The position numbers and the translations under genes were made by a program. From an uncultured Collinsella sp. (GTDB taxonomy: Bacteria; Actinomycetota; Coriobacteriia; Coriobacteriales; Coriobacteriaceae): 35,633 nt of DNA. Location: assembly GCA_900545075.1 (NCBI GenBank), contig UQXT01000006.1:1-35633 (forward strand). The letters run 5' to 3'. Within the stretch, counting starts at the first letter, position 1. Every line of letters begins with the position of its first letter. A model generated the notes under the pieces. It searched no databases. It was given only the letters and a program-made list of their open reading frames with translations, and was not told the DNA's origin. This document shows, one piece after another, positions 33,219-35,633 of the stretch.

Positions 33219-34574
33219 TTAGCAGACGCCCTGGGCGAGCATGGCGTCGGCAACCTTCAGGAAGCCGGCGATGTTGGCTCCCATGACAAAGTTGCCCTCC
33301 TGGCCGTACTCCTTGGCGGTGTCGTCCACGTTGTGGAACATGCCGCGCATGAGCTGCTCGAGCTTGCCGTCGACCTCCTCGAAGGTCCAGGACAGGTGCT
33401 CGGCGTTCTGGCTCATCTCCAGGCCGGACACGAGAACACCGCCGGCGTTGGCAGCCTTACCGGGCATAAAGGCAACGCCGTTCTCCTGGAAGTAAGTCGT
33501 GGCCTCGATGGTCGTGGGCATGTTCGCTCCCTCGCCGACCACCTTGCAGCCGTTGGCGACGAGTGCCTGGGCGTCCTCGAGCAGCAGCGTGTTCTCGCGA
33601 GCGCAGGGCAGCGCGATATCGCAGGGAAGCTGCCACACGCCGCGGCCGTCGCCCTCGTGCCACACGGCGTTGGGCTTCTCGTCAACGTACATAGCGAGCG
33701 TAACGCCCTTGTCGTGGCCAGAGCGCTTCTTGTTGTAGATGTGCTCGAGCACGGTGTAGTCGATGCCGTCGGGATCCTCGACCCAGCCGTGGGTATCGGA
33801 GCAGGCGAGCACCTTGCCGCCGAGCTGAGTGACCTTCTGGACCGCGTAGATAGCGACGTTGCCGGAGCCGTGAACGACGACGTTCTTGCCCTCGAAGGAG
33901 TCGCCGCGGCTCTTGAGGTACTCGTCCACAAAGTAGGCCAGACCGTAACCGGTGGCCTCGGTACGGGCGAGTGAGCCGCCAAAGGAGAGGCCCTTGCCGG
34001 TAAGGACGCCGGTCCACTCGTTGGTCAGGCGCTTGTACTGACCGAACAGGTAGGCAACCTCGCGGCCGCCAACGCCCAGGTCGCCGGCGGGAACGTCGGT
34101 GTTAGGACCGATGTGGCGATAGAGCTCGGTCATGAAGGACTGGCAGAAATGCATGATCTCGTTGTTGGACTTGCCCTTGGGGTCAAAGTCGGAGCCGCCC
34201 TTGCCGCCGCCCATGGGAAGGGTGGTCAGGCTGTTCTTGAGGATCTGCTCCAGACCCAGGAACTTGAGCATACCCAGGGTGACCGTCGGGTTAAAGCGCA
34301 GGCCGCCCTTGTAGGGTCCAATGGCAGAGTTGAACTCGACGCGGTAACCGCGGTTGACCTGAACCTTGCCCTGGTCGTCGACCCAGGGAACACGGAACAT
34401 GACGATGCGCTCGGGCTCGACGAGGCGCTCAAGCAGGGCGGCCTCCTCGTACTCGGGATGGGCGTCGAGCGCCGGCTGGATGGTGCCGAGGATCTCGGTC
34501 GCGGCCTGGATGAACTCAGGCTGCTCGGGATAGCGGGCCTTGAGCTCTTCGAGAACTTTCTGCGTGTAGCTCAT
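33219..34574 (-). CDS. gdhA: Glutamate dehydrogenase (NADP-type, hexameric)
   Basis: Interconverts 2-oxoglutarate plus ammonium and glutamate. The 451-residue length and the motifs fit the small hexameric class: IGPYKGGLRFNPTV with Lys, PMGGGKGGSDFDPKGKS with catalytic Lys125 (120-136), VPAGDLGVGGREV with catalytic Asp165, and the Rossmann loop VVVHGSGNVAIYAV (about 233-246). Ala/Ser rather than Asp at the cofactor turn suggests NADP, but this is not certain. The ATG at 34574 has GGAGG four bases upstream; an ATG at 34622 is rejected. A strong terminator follows. Confidence 0.96.
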   Translation of the reverse strand: MSYTQKVLEELKARYPEQPEFIQAATEILGTIQPALDAHPEYEEAALLERLVEPERIVMFRVPWVDDQGKVQVNRGYRVEFNSAIGPYKGGLRFNPTVTLGMLKFLGLEQILKNSLTTLPMGGGKGGSDFDPKGKSNNEIMHFCQSFMTELYRHIGPNTDVPAGDLGVGGREVAYLFGQYKRLTNEWTGVLTGKGLSFGGSLARTEATGYGLAYFVDEYLKSRGDSFEGKNVVVHGSGNVAIYAVQKVTQLGGKVLACSDTHGWVEDPDGIDYTVLEHIYNKKRSGHDKGVTLAMYVDEKPNAVWHEGDGRGVWQLPCDIALPCARENTLLLEDAQALVANGCKVVGEGANMPTTIEATTYFQENGVAFMPGKAANAGGVLVSGLEMSQNAEHLSWTFEEVDGKLEQLMRGMFHNVDDTAKEYGQEGNFVMGANIAGFLKVADAMLAQGVC

Positions 34575-34787
34575 GCTTCCTCCAATTGATGGAAAAGAAA
34601 AGTGTCGTTCGAGGCGCCCCATGCGCCGCGAGCTTTATCGAGTATGGATAATATCGCACTGTTGCAGCAAAGTTTCGCATAAGCCGACGAGCAGATGTTT
34701 CGTTTTGATTACGATGCAGGTAGAAGCGTTTTTGAGTGCCCAGCGCGCAAATCGCGTGTTTCGAAGCTGTTTCGTCCACATGTTCCA
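34575..34787. other. Gap upstream of gdhA, no gene seen
   Basis: The gap contains the gdhA ribosome binding site (GGAGG) and AT-rich words (GATATTATCC on the minus strand), but no convincing -35/-10 pair and no credible reading frame. Confidence 0.5.
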
Positions 34788-34817
34788 AACCACCACATTG
34801 GGCACCTTTGTGGTGGT
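34788..34817 (-). terminator. Hairpin after the DUF3343 gene
   Basis: Perfect 9-bp arms ACCACCACA (34789-34797) and TGTGGTGGT (34809-34817) around an 11-nt loop containing GGGCACC, nine bases beyond the stop. The T run on the minus strand is only three bases. The stem resembles those at 13435 and 13708. Confidence 0.6.
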
Positions 34818-34825
34818 GTTGGTGG

Positions 34826-35221
34826 TTAGAGGACGAGCTGATGGTAGTCGGCAGGGGTTATGCGGCCCTCGGTGGCGGCGCGGAAGGCGGCGAGCGCATC
34901 GCCCGAGAACGGCATGGCCCAGCACAGGCCGCAACCTGCGGTAATGGAGCCGGGCAAAGGCATAATGCGCCCGGGCACGCCGGCATCCAGGCAAAGCTGC
35001 TCGCACTCCATCACATCGAAGGTGCTGTCGAACGAAACGATAATCTTGCGCTCGTGGTCGAGGGCATCACCGGACGGGCCTTCGCGATGTGCCTCGCGAT
35101 ACGCCGCGGCGGCCGCTTCCTCTTCCGCAGTATGTCCACAGCCACCGCAGCCGCAGGTACAGGGCTCGGAACCATCGCAAGTGCAAGGCTCTCCCGTGTC
35201 GGGACAAATATCGTGAGACAT
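34826..35221 (-). CDS. DUF3343 protein with Cys-rich N-terminus (possible sulfur/selenium carrier)
   Basis: The C-terminal half (about 58-128) is a DUF3343 domain (IIVSFDSTFDVMECEQLCLDAGVPGRIMPLPGSITAGCGLCWAM), a small thioredoxin/YedF-like family proposed to carry sulfur or selenium. The N-terminal 31 residues hold seven Cys (6, 13, 15, 21, 23, 25 and 28) in two EPCTC repeats and a CGCGGC run, then an Ala/Glu helix. This looks like a metal- or persulfide-binding arm. The 131-residue gene begins 15 bases after the mobA stop and has its own GGAG site, so it is co-transcribed with mobA. The pairing suggests a role in molybdoenzyme maturation, but this is inference. Confidence 0.8.
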   Translation of the reverse strand: MSHDICPDTGEPCTCDGSEPCTCGCGGCGHTAEEEAAAAAYREAHREGPSGDALDHERKIIVSFDSTFDVMECEQLCLDAGVPGRIMPLPGSITAGCGLCWAMPFSGDALAAFRAATEGRITPADYHQLVL

Positions 35222-35236
35222 GGCAACTCCAATCGT

Positions 35237-35633
35237 CTAGGCGAGTAACTCGGCCGCCGCAAACTCCTCGGGCGTATTGACGTTTTCGAAGCAGAGCGTC
35301 GAGCCCGCGGCCTTAACGATCTGCGGTTCATCCATATAACCAGCCTGAACGCGATTGATCAGGCAGCGAATGCGCTGGCGGTCGCAGGCAAGCAGCTCTT
35401 GGGCAACCGGCGCACATGCATCACGGCGCCAGACGGCGCAAAGCGGCTCAATTCCCCGCTCCTCGCGCGGCACGCACACGTCGAGCGCCTCGGCCTCAAC
35501 ACAACCAGCAAGGGCACCGATTAGCTCCGAAGAGACAAACGGCATATCACAGGCGACGATAGCAACGAGAGGCAGCCGGGCCGCAGTCAGCGAACTCGCG
35601 ATGCCGCGCATGGCGCCCGCCGGCCCCTCAAGG
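35237..35633 (-). CDS. mobA: Molybdenum cofactor guanylyltransferase MobA-like protein, C-terminal part
   Basis: Nucleotidyltransferase that adds GMP (or CMP) to molybdopterin. The N-terminus with the nucleotide-binding loop lies beyond the window; the frame is open to the edge. The visible part starts LEGPAGAMRGIASSL, keeps the VAIVACDMPFVSSELI metal-binding Asp motif, a C-x-PREERGIEPLCAVWRRDA segment and the C-terminal FENVNTPEEFAAAELL ending. MobA proteins normally serve DMSO-reductase-type enzymes; the CTP-using MocA type serves hydroxylases such as the one upstream. The two cannot be told apart here. The DUF3343 gene follows. Confidence 0.85.
   Translation of the reverse strand, partial: LEGPAGAMRGIASSLTAARLPLVAIVACDMPFVSSELIGALAGCVEAEALDVCVPREERGIEPLCAVWRRDACAPVAQELLACDRQRIRCLINRVQAGYMDEPQIVKAAGSTLCFENVNTPEEFAAAELLA

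Overview
The window is high-GC bacterial chromosome with dense genes and strong GGAGG-type ribosome binding sites. Gene content suggests a Gram-positive actinobacterium of the class Coriobacteriia, most likely Collinsella or a close relative. The grounds are the SepF/YggT/DivIVA division cluster, the tig-clpP-clpX block, anaerobe-type metabolism (molybdenum hydroxylase, large NADP-type glutamate dehydrogenase) and many palindromic intergenic repeats. The genus is an inference from gene style, not from a marker gene.

Layout. 1-4659: the tail of pgeF overlaps pstS, followed by a high-affinity phosphate operon pstS-pstC-pstA-pstB-phoU. 4779-7338: yggS-sepF-yggT-divIVA, the cell division cluster that in many Gram-positives follows pgeF directly; here the pst operon sits between pgeF and yggS. 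7506-10063 (minus): a nitroreductase, then a PhoU-like DUF47 protein and a PiT phosphate permease. 10314-13425 (plus): an unrecognised small protein, a Bax inhibitor-1 family membrane protein, a macro-domain/PARG-like protein with an altered catalytic motif, and an SGNH hydrolase. 13482-13746: an intergenic array of alternating 15-bp motifs at a strict 40-bp spacing, followed by a hairpin. 13759-16205 (minus): thiD and thiC, thiC with a TPP riboswitch. 16273-19264: a small membrane protein, yaaA flanked by two copies of a palindromic repeat, and an M18 aminopeptidase. 19431-22181: polA. 22451-29102 (minus): valS, flanked by two copies of another palindromic repeat, then clpX, clpP, tig and a tRNA-Leu(UAG). 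29243-32988 (minus): a two-gene molybdenum hydroxylase (FAD subunit, then a fused FeS-Mo subunit). 33219-35633 (minus): gdhA, a Cys-rich DUF3343 protein and the C-terminal part of mobA, cut by the window end.

How it fits together. Two phosphate uptake systems (ATP-driven Pst with PhoU, and PiT with its PhoU-like partner) lie within 10 kb. Protein quality control (tig-clpP-clpX) is one block with 1 nt between clpP and clpX. Moco maturation (mobA), a possible sulfur/selenium carrier (DUF3343) and the Mo hydroxylase lie near each other and may form one functional group. The coding genes are largely ordinary; the most unusual material is intergenic. Several unrelated palindrome families share the same geometry (arms of 15-25 bp around a 25-27 nt centre), and some copies keep pairing through compensatory changes.
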